A DNA stretch of 35,825 bases from Nitrolancea sp040255925 (GTDB lineage: Bacteria > Chloroflexota > Chloroflexia > Thermomicrobiales > Thermomicrobiaceae), in assembly GCA_040255925.1 (NCBI GenBank), contig JBDZVX010000010.1, forward strand, positions 1-35,825. Direction: 5' to 3'. Every line of letters begins with the position of its first letter. Within the stretch, counting starts at the first letter, position 1. Both the position numbers and the translations under genes were made by a program. Shown piece after piece: positions 1 to 7,930 of this stretch. The notes beneath the pieces are model-generated. The model was not told the origin of the DNA. It did no database searches and saw only the letters and a list, made by a program, of their open reading frames with translations.

Positions 1-353
1 TGAGATCTTGCTGCTCTTGCGACTCGCCGGAGCGCTGACGTTGGCGAGGACGTTTAGTTCTGACCAAGGGTGTTACCTGTCACCCCCCTTCTGTTCATGT
101 AAACCGTGGGATACAACGGGCCGTAGCCATTTCCCCCGCGCCACGGCCCGGCTCTTGCATGAAAACTATACCACACCGTTTTCCACGAAATGAACGAGCC
201 TTCGACCGGCATGCTAGAATGGGGACCGCGGCTGACAGCATAGTACGGGAAACGATGACGACAGTGGTCCTCGACCGGTAGCATGGCGATTGAATCGACG
301 CGCGAACTCCTCCGGGCCTCTCTCGTCCCCACTGGCTTCAAGGAGATAAACCG
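1..353. other. Intergenic DNA upstream of the CvpA-like gene
   Basis: I see no supportable gene here. The short open frames on both strands have atypical composition and no ribosome site or family resemblance. The only clear functional element is the Shine-Dalgarno sequence AAGGAG at 340-345, eight bases before the GTG of the next gene. An AT-richer patch near 155-185 could hold its promoter, but I cannot place -35 and -10 boxes with confidence. The neighbouring gene to the left lies outside the window. Confidence 0.5.
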
Positions 354-1295
354 GTGAATGTCTTTCTCCTGCTGGACGTACTGCTACTCATCTTGATCGC
401 TCTCTTTATTCCAATTGGGTTCTGGCGTGGTACGCATCGTGAGTTGTATGTCACGCTCGGCATATTTTTCGGTGCGGCGCTGGCGGAATCTTGGGCGCAA
501 CCCTGGGGGAGTGATTTGGCCGGCCTGACCCGGTTGCGTGAGTCTGGCGGCGTCTTTATGGTCGCGGTTCTCTTCTTGGTCGCGAGCACGTTCTTGCTCG
601 GTTATGGGGCGGGCGCCGCGCTGACGGTCCCACGGCCAGGCTGGATGTCGCGCGTGTTCGGCGCTATCATCGCCGGGTTTAACGGCGCGCTGCTCCTCAG
701 CTTCGCGCTGCGGTATATCCGCGTCTACTTGCTGGCCGATCAGTTGCCAGGCTTCCTGGATCAGGCTGTGGTGGCGCAGTTTCTCACCCTGAATGCCGGC
801 TGGCTCCTCCTTGGCGCAGCCGCGTTCTGTCTCCCGGTCGTCGTGGTGCTGGCGTTGCTTGGGCGGGGACAGACCATCGCGCGCCCAGTGGCTTCAAGCG
901 CGGGCATTGGTACGTCCGACCAGTCCACGGATTCCTTCGCACTGGCCGAATCGCCGGTCGAGGCGACCGCGATCTACAAGTCTGAGCCACCGGTGCGGGC
1001 TTACGAGAACCCGAGCGAGGAAACCCGGCCCCTGGATTTTCGCTCCACGGGCAGCTCGGATCTGTGGGGTGGAAGTCGGCGCGACGATGAAACGGATAAG
1101 CAGGCGGTGGTTGCCCGGCAGCCGGTGAGCCCGAATGCTCAGGACACTCTCCACATCGACCAGGCGTCGACGCCGGAGGGCGAGGGTTCTGACGCGGACT
1201 CAGCTGCCAAGGCAGACGCGTCCTGTAAAAACTGCCACGCCGAACTCGAAGGCAGCGAGCGGTTCTGTACCTCGTGCGGGAGCTTCCTGTCGTAA
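354..1295 (+). CDS. CvpA-like membrane protein with C-terminal zinc ribbon
   Basis: The 313-residue protein starts at GTG, eight bases after AAGGAG. The first ~165 residues form four hydrophobic segments (about residues 3-25, 28-48, 63-85 and 95-160) arranged like the CvpA/colicin V production family, including an early FWRGTHRE-type turn. A long acidic, Ser/Thr-rich and probably disordered linker follows (about 175-290). The C-terminus is a compact double-CxxC zinc ribbon (CKNC...CTSC). CvpA proteins are poorly understood envelope factors. The zinc ribbon on a cytoplasmic tail is a common bacterial add-on, here of unknown partner. The gene stands alone and converges on the kinase block. The family call rests on topology, so a generic zinc-ribbon membrane protein remains possible. 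Confidence 0.7.
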   Translation: MNVFLLLDVLLLILIALFIPIGFWRGTHRELYVTLGIFFGAALAESWAQPWGSDLAGLTRLRESGGVFMVAVLFLVASTFLLGYGAGAALTVPRPGWMSRVFGAIIAGFNGALLLSFALRYIRVYLLADQLPGFLDQAVVAQFLTLNAGWLLLGAAAFCLPVVVVLALLGRGQTIARPVASSAGIGTSDQSTDSFALAESPVEATAIYKSEPPVRAYENPSEETRPLDFRSTGSSDLWGGSRRDDETDKQAVVARQPVSPNAQDTLHIDQASTPEGEGSDADSAAKADASCKNCHAELEGSERFCTSCGSFLS

Positions 1296-1347
1296 CAACC
1301 TAATGGGACTGACTCAACAGAACTTGGCATCCTCTGGTAACGGGGGA

Positions 1348-1403
1348 GTTTGTCCCATCCCGAACGTATCTACGAAAAAAGGAAATTTTGGGACGGGACA
1401 AGC
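1348..1403. terminator. Inverted repeat between convergent genes, possible bidirectional terminator
   Basis: Arms at 1348-1361 and 1390-1403 are 14 nt each and pair with two imperfect positions. They lie between the ends of the CvpA-like gene (plus) and the ComEC-like gene (minus). There is an A-rich stretch inside the loop but no strong T-run after either arm, so termination is inferred mainly from position. Confidence 0.35.
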
Positions 1404-1531
1404 CCATCCCGTGCGGTGTATTTTGATGATCCTCGTATGCCATCCAATCGCAAGACCGGGAACGAGCCCTCACGTCGCTGCGAGATATGCCCTCAGCGCG
1501 TGCCGGAAGCCTGCGTTGCCTTCTCTGTTGG

Positions 1532-2398
1532 TTATGGGCTGGCGGCCTTGGAAAGGCGATTCTCGGGGATTCTGACCTCACCAGGACGGAGCCGGATCGC
1601 GAGTCGGGAACCCGTAACCAGGTCGCCCGTGTATTCGGCCCCGCTTTCGGCCAAATCGCTGGAGCGGCGGGCCGCTGGCCGGATAGCCACCCGTGCGCCC
1701 TGCCCTGCCAGGTCGGCTGGAGATCGGAGCGATACGAGTATTTGCGTGCCCGCGTCATCCCTGACAGAGTTCCAGGCCTTCTGGTTCGACGTTGTCGCAT
1801 CGACGAAGACGATTTTGGCTCCGTGGTAATTCAACGTGATCGTCGCGGCTCCGGGGTCGGTCTGGTCGCCGGGCGCGACGGCTTCGAAGGTAAGGCTGAC
1901 GCCGTCTTCGATCGTCAGCCGGTGTTCACCGGCCAGGTACCGGATATCGGCTCCCGAACGGCGCGCGCTCTCCTCCATTATCCCCCACTCTTGTTCCGAT
2001 CCTCGTGTGCCGATAACGGCGATCCCGCCAACCGGGCCACGCTCGACCAGACCCAGGGCGCCAGCCAGGTGGCGGCTATCCCAGCCCGGAATCAGGAGAA
2101 GCTCGATTCGCCGTTTCCAGGGGAGCGTCGAGCGGTCAACGAAATCGGTGAGATCGGCGTAGGAGTTCCCTCCACCGATGGCGATGCGGGTATCGTGAAC
2201 CTGGAGGACCGCGCTGAGTGTTCCGGCGGTATTGCCGATCACAAGCCGGTCGTCACTTCCGAGACCGGCCATCACCCGGCCGACGACGAGACCGACGACA
2301 ACGACCAGGAGCAACCCGACCGGGATCACGATGCGGGGCGTGAGCCGCGGTGCGAGGCGATCGGCGATCGCTCTCGCGCGTTCGATGCTCCAGATCAC
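1532..2398 (-). CDS. Membrane-anchored ComEC-like protein with degenerate metallo-beta-lactamase fold
   Basis: The 288-residue protein is read from a GTG that overlaps the kinase stop codon (GTGA, 2398-2395). This implies translational coupling and argues against a longer start inside the kinase. One transmembrane helix (about 22-44) leaves the rest outside. That part follows the plan of the C-terminal ComEC domain: an IAIGGG strand (72-77, like VLIDGG), DFVDRSTLPWKRRIELLLI before the metal loop, and a PVGGIAVIG strand. The metal-binding HPDADH is replaced by GWDSRH (105-110), losing the first His and second Asp. A later NYHGAKIVFVDA segment resembles the ComEC strand ending in TGD, again altered. 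I infer a non-catalytic, possibly ligand-binding relative working with the kinase. The ComEC link is from eye alignment only. Confidence 0.6.
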   Translation of the reverse strand: MIWSIERARAIADRLAPRLTPRIVIPVGLLLVVVVGLVVGRVMAGLGSDDRLVIGNTAGTLSAVLQVHDTRIAIGGGNSYADLTDFVDRSTLPWKRRIELLLIPGWDSRHLAGALGLVERGPVGGIAVIGTRGSEQEWGIMEESARRSGADIRYLAGEHRLTIEDGVSLTFEAVAPGDQTDPGAATITLNYHGAKIVFVDATTSNQKAWNSVRDDAGTQILVSLRSPADLAGQGARVAIRPAARRSSDLAESGAEYTGDLVTGSRLAIRLRPGEVRIPENRLSKAASP

Positions 2399-4194
2399 TT
2401 TTTGCTGGCGTCGTAATACCCGAGATTGATCGTTGCCCCCCGGTCGGCCCACTGTCCCCACTGGAGCGGATCTCCGCTCACCACGCCGCCATTGGGGAAA
2501 CTCTGGCAGTCAAACTCGGGCGCGGTCTGCTTGATGTAGTCGCAGGACTGCCCGCTGGATGTCCCCACAGTCAACCCGGCGGCCTCTAGCTCGTTCTCGG
2601 CCTGGGCATGTGGCTTCTTGTAGACGTCCGGGACTTTGACCTTATCGCCCACGCTCCCGTAGAGGGTCACTGATCCACCGTTTTGAACCTGGCCCTGGGG
2701 ATCGGTGCGGGTCACGCTCCCCTGTGGAACGGTTTTGCTTGCCTCTTCCTTGACCGTGACCGTGAGACCTTGTTTTTGGAGCGTGCTCTGTGCCTCCGAA
2801 ACAGGCGTTCCCGGGATACCCGAAAGGGAGATATACGGTGGGCCCTTGCTGACGGAAATGGTAATGTCGCTACCCTTCGGGAGCACAGTTCCCGGATCTG
2901 GCTGCTGGCTCATGACGCTGCCGGCCTCGAACACTTCGCTATAGTCCTCATTGACAATCAGGTTGAAGTCGGCAGCCGATGCCTTGGCCTGGTCTAGTTT
3001 GCTGCCGGTCAGGTATGGCACGGAGGTCTTAAGCGGCGATGGCGACGGGCTCGGGGATGGTGACGCGGATGCTGCCGGGGAAGCACTGGGTGATGGAGAT
3101 ACGCTGACGATCGGCGAGGGCGAGGTTTCTGTGTCCCCCTCGAACAACGCAAACCCGCCGAATTGCAGGCCAAGAATAGCGAGCCCGATCAAACCGATCA
3201 GAATGGCCGAGCCGATCAGAATGGCCGCGTAGTTTGTACCGTTGCCCTTCGCCACCGGCTCCGCATAGGCGCGAGGTGGGACTGCCTGGTGAGTCCTCCG
3301 AGTCGGAGGCCGGCGGTCCGCTGGTGGCGGCCCGGACGAAGCGGTGGTTGGCATGGCTCGGGTAGCTGCCGCTGCCGGCGTCGTCTCCCGCCGCTCGAGC
3401 GCGTCGGCCAGCGCGGTGGCGGTGGGGAAGCGTTCTGCTGGATCTTTGGCGAGCGCTCTGAGGACCACGGCTTCGACCCCTGGCGTGATCGAGGGATTGA
3501 ACTGCGACGGTGGTGGCGGAGCCGAGTTCACATGCTGCATCGCCACGCCGACCGGCGCGTCGGCTTCGAACGGCAGGCGTTTGGTCAGCATCTCGTAGAG
3601 GACGACGCCGGTGGCGTAGATATCCGAGCCCGGCACCGCGTGTTCCCCCCGTGCCTGTTCGGGGGAGACGTAATGGACGGTCCCCATGCCGATTCCGACC
3701 TCGGTGAGTGTCGCGTCGCTGAGACCTTTGGCGATGCCAAAATCGGCGACCTTCACGTTGCCCTGTTGATCGACGAGAATGTTTTGCGGCTTGATATCCC
3801 GGTGGATGATTCCGTGCGCATGGGCGTAATCGAGCGCGCCGGCCACCTGGCGGATGATGTAGGCGGCGCCTTCGACCGAGAACGGTCCTTGTCGGCGGAT
3901 GAGCTCCTTGAGGTTCCGGCCGTCCACGTATTCCATAACGATGTAGCGGCTGTCACCATCTTGCCCGACATCATAGACGTTGACGATATTCGAGTGGGAG
4001 AGCCGGGCAACCGATTGCGCCTCTCGCTCGAACCGTTTCAGAAAGTTATCATCGGAGCCGTATTGGGAGCGGAGCAGCTTCACCGCGACGACCCGGTTGA
4101 GCAACGTATCGTAGCCACGATAAACGACCGCCATGCCGCCTTCGCCGATTACCTCGTCGAGCCGGTAGCGGCTGTTTAGGGTCCTCGCTTCCAC
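2395..4194 (-). CDS. pknB: PknB-type serine/threonine kinase with extracellular PASTA repeats
   Basis: The start is GTG at 4194, nine bases after AGGAGG; an upstream ATG at 4275 would skip this site. The protein has 599 residues. The kinase domain (about 10-270) has the Gly loop GEGGMAVVYRG (17-27), Lys39, HRDIKPQN with catalytic Asp133, DFG at 151-153 and SPEQARGE in the activation segment. A Pro/Ser/Arg-rich juxtamembrane region leads to one helix (about 347-370), then a Ser-Pro low-complexity spacer. Three PASTA-like repeats follow, the last interrupted by a Cys-containing insert. Family knowledge: such kinases sense cell-wall fragments and phosphorylate cytoplasmic division and wall proteins. 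The gene sits downstream of a DUF4367-like gene and overlaps a ComEC-like protein gene, a likely functional partner. No cognate PP2C phosphatase is in the window. Confidence 0.93.
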   Translation of the reverse strand: MEARTLNSRYRLDEVIGEGGMAVVYRGYDTLLNRVVAVKLLRSQYGSDDNFLKRFEREAQSVARLSHSNIVNVYDVGQDGDSRYIVMEYVDGRNLKELIRRQGPFSVEGAAYIIRQVAGALDYAHAHGIIHRDIKPQNILVDQQGNVKVADFGIAKGLSDATLTEVGIGMGTVHYVSPEQARGEHAVPGSDIYATGVVLYEMLTKRLPFEADAPVGVAMQHVNSAPPPPSQFNPSITPGVEAVVLRALAKDPAERFPTATALADALERRETTPAAAATRAMPTTASSGPPPADRRPPTRRTHQAVPPRAYAEPVAKGNGTNYAAILIGSAILIGLIGLAILGLQFGGFALFEGDTETSPSPIVSVSPSPSASPAASASPSPSPSPSPLKTSVPYLTGSKLDQAKASAADFNLIVNEDYSEVFEAGSVMSQQPDPGTVLPKGSDITISVSKGPPYISLSGIPGTPVSEAQSTLQKQGLTVTVKEEASKTVPQGSVTRTDPQGQVQNGGSVTLYGSVGDKVKVPDVYKKPHAQAENELEAAGLTVGTSSGQSCDYIKQTAPEFDCQSFPNGGVVSGDPLQWGQWADRGATINLGYYDASKK

Positions 4195-4469
4195 GAGATG
4201 GATCCTCCTGGTTGGGTGCTGGGCGCGAATGCCGAACGTACTGACGCCTACTCGGACGATGCCAAAGTTCTCCAATCGTACTATTCACGTCGCGGCGATG
4301 ACAGTGAATTCAACCCACGGACTCTGGTTTGTTCCGGCACGCGGGCAGACTCTTCCCGCTTGGGTTGTTGGGAGCGATGCCGGTTTTTGCTGACGGTCAC
4401 GGCCCTGAGGTGACCGGAGCCACCGCCGAATCGATCGCTGATACGAACGGTTGGAATGGTATATCCGGA

Positions 4470-5039
4470 CTACATCGCGACCCGGCGGACCGATTCCGCC
4501 ATCTTGAGAAGTTCCTGCTCGGACAGAACAGCGCTCGTGTTCCCGGCTACCCGGCACATGATCGTGCCGCAATGCCACTGCAAGATTAATCGGTTACGGC
4601 CGTGTTCGTCCGGCACCGCCAAGCGAGCGTACTGTCCCCGTTTCCCGCTGAGCGTCGTGACGGTTCCTTGAAGGGAGTCGAGCGCGGGCGCTTCGGTGAG
4701 TGTGAGATCGGCGCCACGCCCGGCTTCTCGGCAGTTCGCGCGTTCGGACGCTGTGAAGCGCACGGCCAGAGCCATTCCGCCGCGTGCCTCGGCGTGTTCC
4801 TCGATTCTGCCGGGATCGGACGCATAGATAAAACAGTCCGGGATCGTGGTGGGCAGCAGGATGGGATAGGCCCAGCCCGCTCGAATCGCCGCGAGCGAGG
4901 GGGGCAACGCTGGGGGAACCACTGCGACCGGGGTGAGAAGACCTCGGATCAGGATGACTCCCGCGATGATGAAGGCCAGCAGGGTGGCCAGCACAATGAG
5001 CACACGCGCGAGAGAAGTGCGGCGAATACCCCGGCTCAT
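4470..5039 (-). CDS. Membrane-anchored protein, DUF4367-like
   Basis: I chose the ATG at 5039 (189 residues). The alternative ATG at 5138 would overlap the citrate synthase gene by 26 bases and adds a sequence with no family character. A basic N-terminus is followed by one helix (about 11-35) and then a secreted domain of about 150 residues. The end, LSEQELLKMAESVRRV, with the preceding RLILQWHCGTIMCRVAG strand pair, resembles the end of DUF4367 domains, where a strand carrying a Trp is followed by a helix with LLxxAxS. Four cysteines lie in the exported part and could form disulphides. Function unknown. It lies 73 bases after citrate synthase and 275 bases before the kinase, so it may share a message with either. 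Confidence 0.6.
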   Translation of the reverse strand: MSRGIRRTSLARVLIVLATLLAFIIAGVILIRGLLTPVAVVPPALPPSLAAIRAGWAYPILLPTTIPDCFIYASDPGRIEEHAEARGGMALAVRFTASERANCREAGRGADLTLTEAPALDSLQGTVTTLSGKRGQYARLAVPDEHGRNRLILQWHCGTIMCRVAGNTSAVLSEQELLKMAESVRRVAM

Positions 5040-5112
5040 CGGCCGCTTCCCGCATTGGGGTTGAGTACAGCCATGTTCCCGCGACGCGTTTGGGTATTCA
5101 CCCCCAGGATGC

Positions 5113-6279
5113 CTAGCCTCGTTGCTCCAGCGGGACATACGCCCTCGGCTCAGGGCCGATATAGCTCGCCAGCGGGCGGATGATCCGGTTATTCGCGAGC
5201 TGTTCGATCACGTGTCCACTCCAACCACTGATCCGGCTGGCCGCGAAGGCCGCTGGCATGAGATCAGGCGACATCCCCAGCATGTAGAGGAGCGGGGCCG
5301 AGTAGAACTCTACGTTCGGGAAAAGCTTCCGTCCCAAGAAGTAGGGGTGGTTATTCGTGATCTCGTCCAAACAGACCGCGATTTGATGCCAGGTGCTGTT
5401 TCCGGTCTCCCCGGCCAGCGCCTCGGAGTAGTTCATCAAGTGATTGACCCGGGGGTCCCGTGTCTTGTAAATGCGATGTCCGAGTCCCATCAACCGGCGC
5501 TTCACCCGGAGCGACTCTTCGACAAAGTCAGCGGCTCGATCCGGAGAACCAATCTCCAGGAGCATTTCCATGGTCCGCTGGTTGGCGCCACCATGCGCAT
5601 CCCCCTTCAGCGTGCCGAGGGCGGTGGAGATTGCGGCATAGAGATCGGAAATTGTGGAGATCGTGGCCCGTGCCGAGAAGGTCGACGCGTTCATACTGTG
5701 TTCGGCGAGGAGGACGAGGTACGTGTTGAATGCCTGGGTGTGGAGATCGTTCGGCTGGCTCCCCCGGAGCATGTAGAGAAAGTTCGCCGGGTGGTTGAGC
5801 CCCGGATCGGGATCAACCGGCTCAAGTCCACGCCTCAACCGGTCGAATGCGGCGATGATGGTTGGCAAGGCCGCCGTTAGCTTGATCACTTTGTCAAGCA
5901 GGGCGTCGTGTTCCAACGAGCGCACGGTTGGATCTTCCATGGCCATGGCGGTCACACCCGCACGCAAGGCATCGATCGGCTCCCCGGTCCTTGGAAGGAT
6001 CTCAAGCACGCGGCGAACGCCTGGTGAAAGTAGCCGGGCAGCGGACAGCCGGGTCTGGAGATCGGCCAATTCCTGGCTGGTGGGGAGCGATCCAAATACG
6101 AGGAGGTACAAGACTTCCTCGAACGAGGCATGGGTTGCAAGGTCGTCAATATCGTAGCCTCGATAAATGAGCCGTCCGTTTGCCCCATCGACCAGGCTCA
6201 GTGTCGTCTGTGCGGCTACGATCCCTTCGAGACCTGGCCCAGCTGGCATTGGAGCGGCGGTGGTGCCGGCATTTGGCAT
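5113..6279 (-). CDS. gltA: Citrate synthase (or 2-methylcitrate synthase)
   Basis: The 388-residue enzyme condenses acetyl-CoA (or propionyl-CoA) with oxaloacetate in the cytoplasm. The start at 6279 follows GAGGAGGG by eight bases. Family motifs run in order: LIYRGYDI near the N-terminus, AEHSMNASTF (first active-site His region), GDAHGGANQ, GLGHRIYKTRDPR (second catalytic His and phosphate-binding Arg), NVEFYSAPLL and SGWSGHVIEQ. The length matches the short dimeric bacterial type. The catalytic acid position, usually Asp in NVDFYS, is Glu here; the carboxylate is kept, and related enzymes may share this. Sequence alone does not separate citrate from methylcitrate synthase. No prp genes are nearby, so citrate synthase is favoured. 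Confidence 0.93.
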   Translation of the reverse strand: MPNAGTTAAPMPAGPGLEGIVAAQTTLSLVDGANGRLIYRGYDIDDLATHASFEEVLYLLVFGSLPTSQELADLQTRLSAARLLSPGVRRVLEILPRTGEPIDALRAGVTAMAMEDPTVRSLEHDALLDKVIKLTAALPTIIAAFDRLRRGLEPVDPDPGLNHPANFLYMLRGSQPNDLHTQAFNTYLVLLAEHSMNASTFSARATISTISDLYAAISTALGTLKGDAHGGANQRTMEMLLEIGSPDRAADFVEESLRVKRRLMGLGHRIYKTRDPRVNHLMNYSEALAGETGNSTWHQIAVCLDEITNNHPYFLGRKLFPNVEFYSAPLLYMLGMSPDLMPAAFAASRISGWSGHVIEQLANNRIIRPLASYIGPEPRAYVPLEQRG

Positions 6280-7134
6280 CGATGTCCCTCCTCGGCACCC
6301 CGCGCTTGCCAATTAGCCGCGGGGTAACAATCTTAACCGAACGTCAACCTGGGCTCAATCGACCGGACAGCACACCTACGCCGCCAGACCTCTACTCTGT
6401 AGCTGTCCGCGGCTCCACATACCAAGTTCCGAGCGACGGGCTTCACGGTGCGTAGGCGGTGGGTAATGGTTCATGAACGACCGGTTGATTCGGCGCTGGC
6501 CAGGTCAAATATCACCCGGAATTCGCTTCGTCGACGCTCGGGCGGTGACCTGGGAGCGGAGTACTTCCGACGTCCTAGGGGCGAAATGCGTCGTACTTTC
6601 CGGCCGTACGGCGAAGTCCCACGCACGCATCTCCCGGGCGCCGTCGCGGGTTTGAGCCTTGGTTGGCGGCCGGGCGAGGTGGTTGGCCACCCTTCACCCG
6701 ATCTCCACACGGAGTGTACGTCTTCATTTCATGAATCGCAAGGCGGCGGCACGCGCACGGGCGTGAACGCTGGCCGGGCGGTCCGCCGGACCTGACAGTC
6801 CAGCCATCAAACGGGTCAATCCGAGGCCAACCTGACAATTGAGGTCATCATTTCGGCCATACGGCTAATGTACGTGCAGCCAGATGACAGACGCCAGCTT
6901 ACCCTTCCCTCAGCTACAGTAGCCACGGTTACCGGATATTCATCAGAGGTCTTCCACTGATGAGCGCGACCCGCGGATCTTGGGGGACACTGCTGTTCGG
7001 CTATTTGAGTGGTAATCTGCTCCGTTTCTCCAGTCGCTTGCTATGACGGACGCTGGAGGATTGAAGAACGATGACCCACATCCGATGGGCATAACAAACC
7101 TCCGATTTCGCGGGAGAGGGAGGAAACAGCGACG
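6280..7134. other. Long region without a supportable gene
   Basis: These 855 bases separate the minus-strand citrate synthase from the plus-strand small-protein cluster, so promoters for both directions should lie here. The ribosome site for citrate synthase is at its left edge and that for the gene at 7135 at its right edge. The short open frames inside (for example 6448-6795 plus, 6575-6838 minus) are Arg-rich, lack ribosome sites and match no family. I saw no tRNA, no clear riboswitch core and no terminator hairpin. A small RNA cannot be excluded. Confidence 0.5.
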
Positions 7135-7371
7135 ATGGTAGATAGGTTGGCAGCCTCAGTGGTTTCCCACCGCGGAATGCTCGATCGATCCGGTATCGTC
7201 GCCGAGTACTACACGAGTCAACCATCCCCGTCACAATGGATTGCCGTAGGTTTGGTTTCGGCCCGGACCTCAACCGGGCCGCTGCATGAGCCACGGCGAT
7301 TGGTTGTCGGAACGGGTGGTACTGAGCAGATCGCAGTTGACGCGCTGACCCGGAGGCTCGGAGCCCTTTAG
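7135..7371 (+). CDS. Small hypothetical protein (78 aa)
   Basis: The reading frame starts with ATG 11 bases after GGGAGG. The protein has a WIAVGLV strand and ends with a VVGTGGTEQIAVDALTRRL segment. Together these suggest a small alpha/beta domain in which an amphipathic C-terminal helix packs on a strand pair. No signal peptide or membrane segment is present. I do not recognise a named family. It lies upstream of a DUF2630-like gene and a response regulator on the same strand, but with gaps of about 150 bases. Coding status is supported only by the ribosome site and residue pattern. Confidence 0.45.
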   Translation: MVDRLAASVVSHRGMLDRSGIVAEYYTSQPSPSQWIAVGLVSARTSTGPLHEPRRLVVGTGGTEQIAVDALTRRLGAL

Positions 7372-7527
7372 GTCCACATGCGTATTTGATGGGGGATCGT
7401 AGAGCAAGTATTTGATGCGCCCGCGGAGTAACAAGGGCTTCGTATCGCTGGACCGGAAGATTGGATCGGTGGAGGCCGGGAAACCGGCCGGATGGGCGGT
7501 GGGTCGCCTGGGAGGATTGGGTTAGCT

Positions 7528-7791
7528 ATGCTCGAAGTCTCCGTAACTGGGCCGCGCAGCGATGTCATGGCACGCATCAACGGACTCGTTGAGGAGCGGC
7601 GTAGGCTCTTGAGTGGCCCGCAGAGCCATTCCGTGGTCGGGACCCGAACCTATCAGCGCCTCCGGCAGGTGGATAGTGAACTGGAACAACTCTGGCTGAG
7701 GCGCCGGGCGGAGCTGAATGCGCGCAAGTATGCCGCCGGGTGGTTGGAGGAAGATCGTTCCAGCCTGGATGACGAAAGCGCTGCGTGGTGA
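7528..7791 (+). CDS. Small coiled-coil protein, DUF2630-like
   Basis: The 87-residue protein is almost entirely helical and charged. It has the layout of DUF2630 proteins: a helix with INGLVEERRRLL, a short turn, then RLRQVDSELEQLWLRRRAEL, close to the family's LRxLExxLDxxWDLLRQRRA pattern, and an acidic tail. The ATG at 7528 lies 12 bases after GGAGG; an in-frame ATG at 7492 would add a Gly-rich stretch and overshoot that site. The function of the family is unknown. The neighbours give no operon clue beyond strand. Confidence 0.65.
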   Translation: MLEVSVTGPRSDVMARINGLVEERRRLLSGPQSHSVVGTRTYQRLRQVDSELEQLWLRRRAELNARKYAAGWLEEDRSSLDDESAAW

Positions 7792-7930
7792 CACGTTGAT
7801 CGTCTGAACGAGGCGTCGCTCCAGTTGACGGCGCGCTATGGTTCTAACTTTCAGAATAATCATGCTATGGCACGCAACCTGCTAGGAGGACGACGTCAGT
7901 TCGATATATGGGAAGCGGAGGGAATAACCG

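Noticed and set aside
1487..2416. Open frame of 309 codons on the plus strand
   Set aside because: It lies opposite the ComEC-like gene, which has a membrane helix, a coupled start and a recognisable fold pattern.
3163..4179. Open frame of 338 codons on the plus strand
   Set aside because: It is the complement of the PknB-type kinase, whose catalytic motifs are complete. The plus-strand product is Arg/Asp-rich and shows no family.
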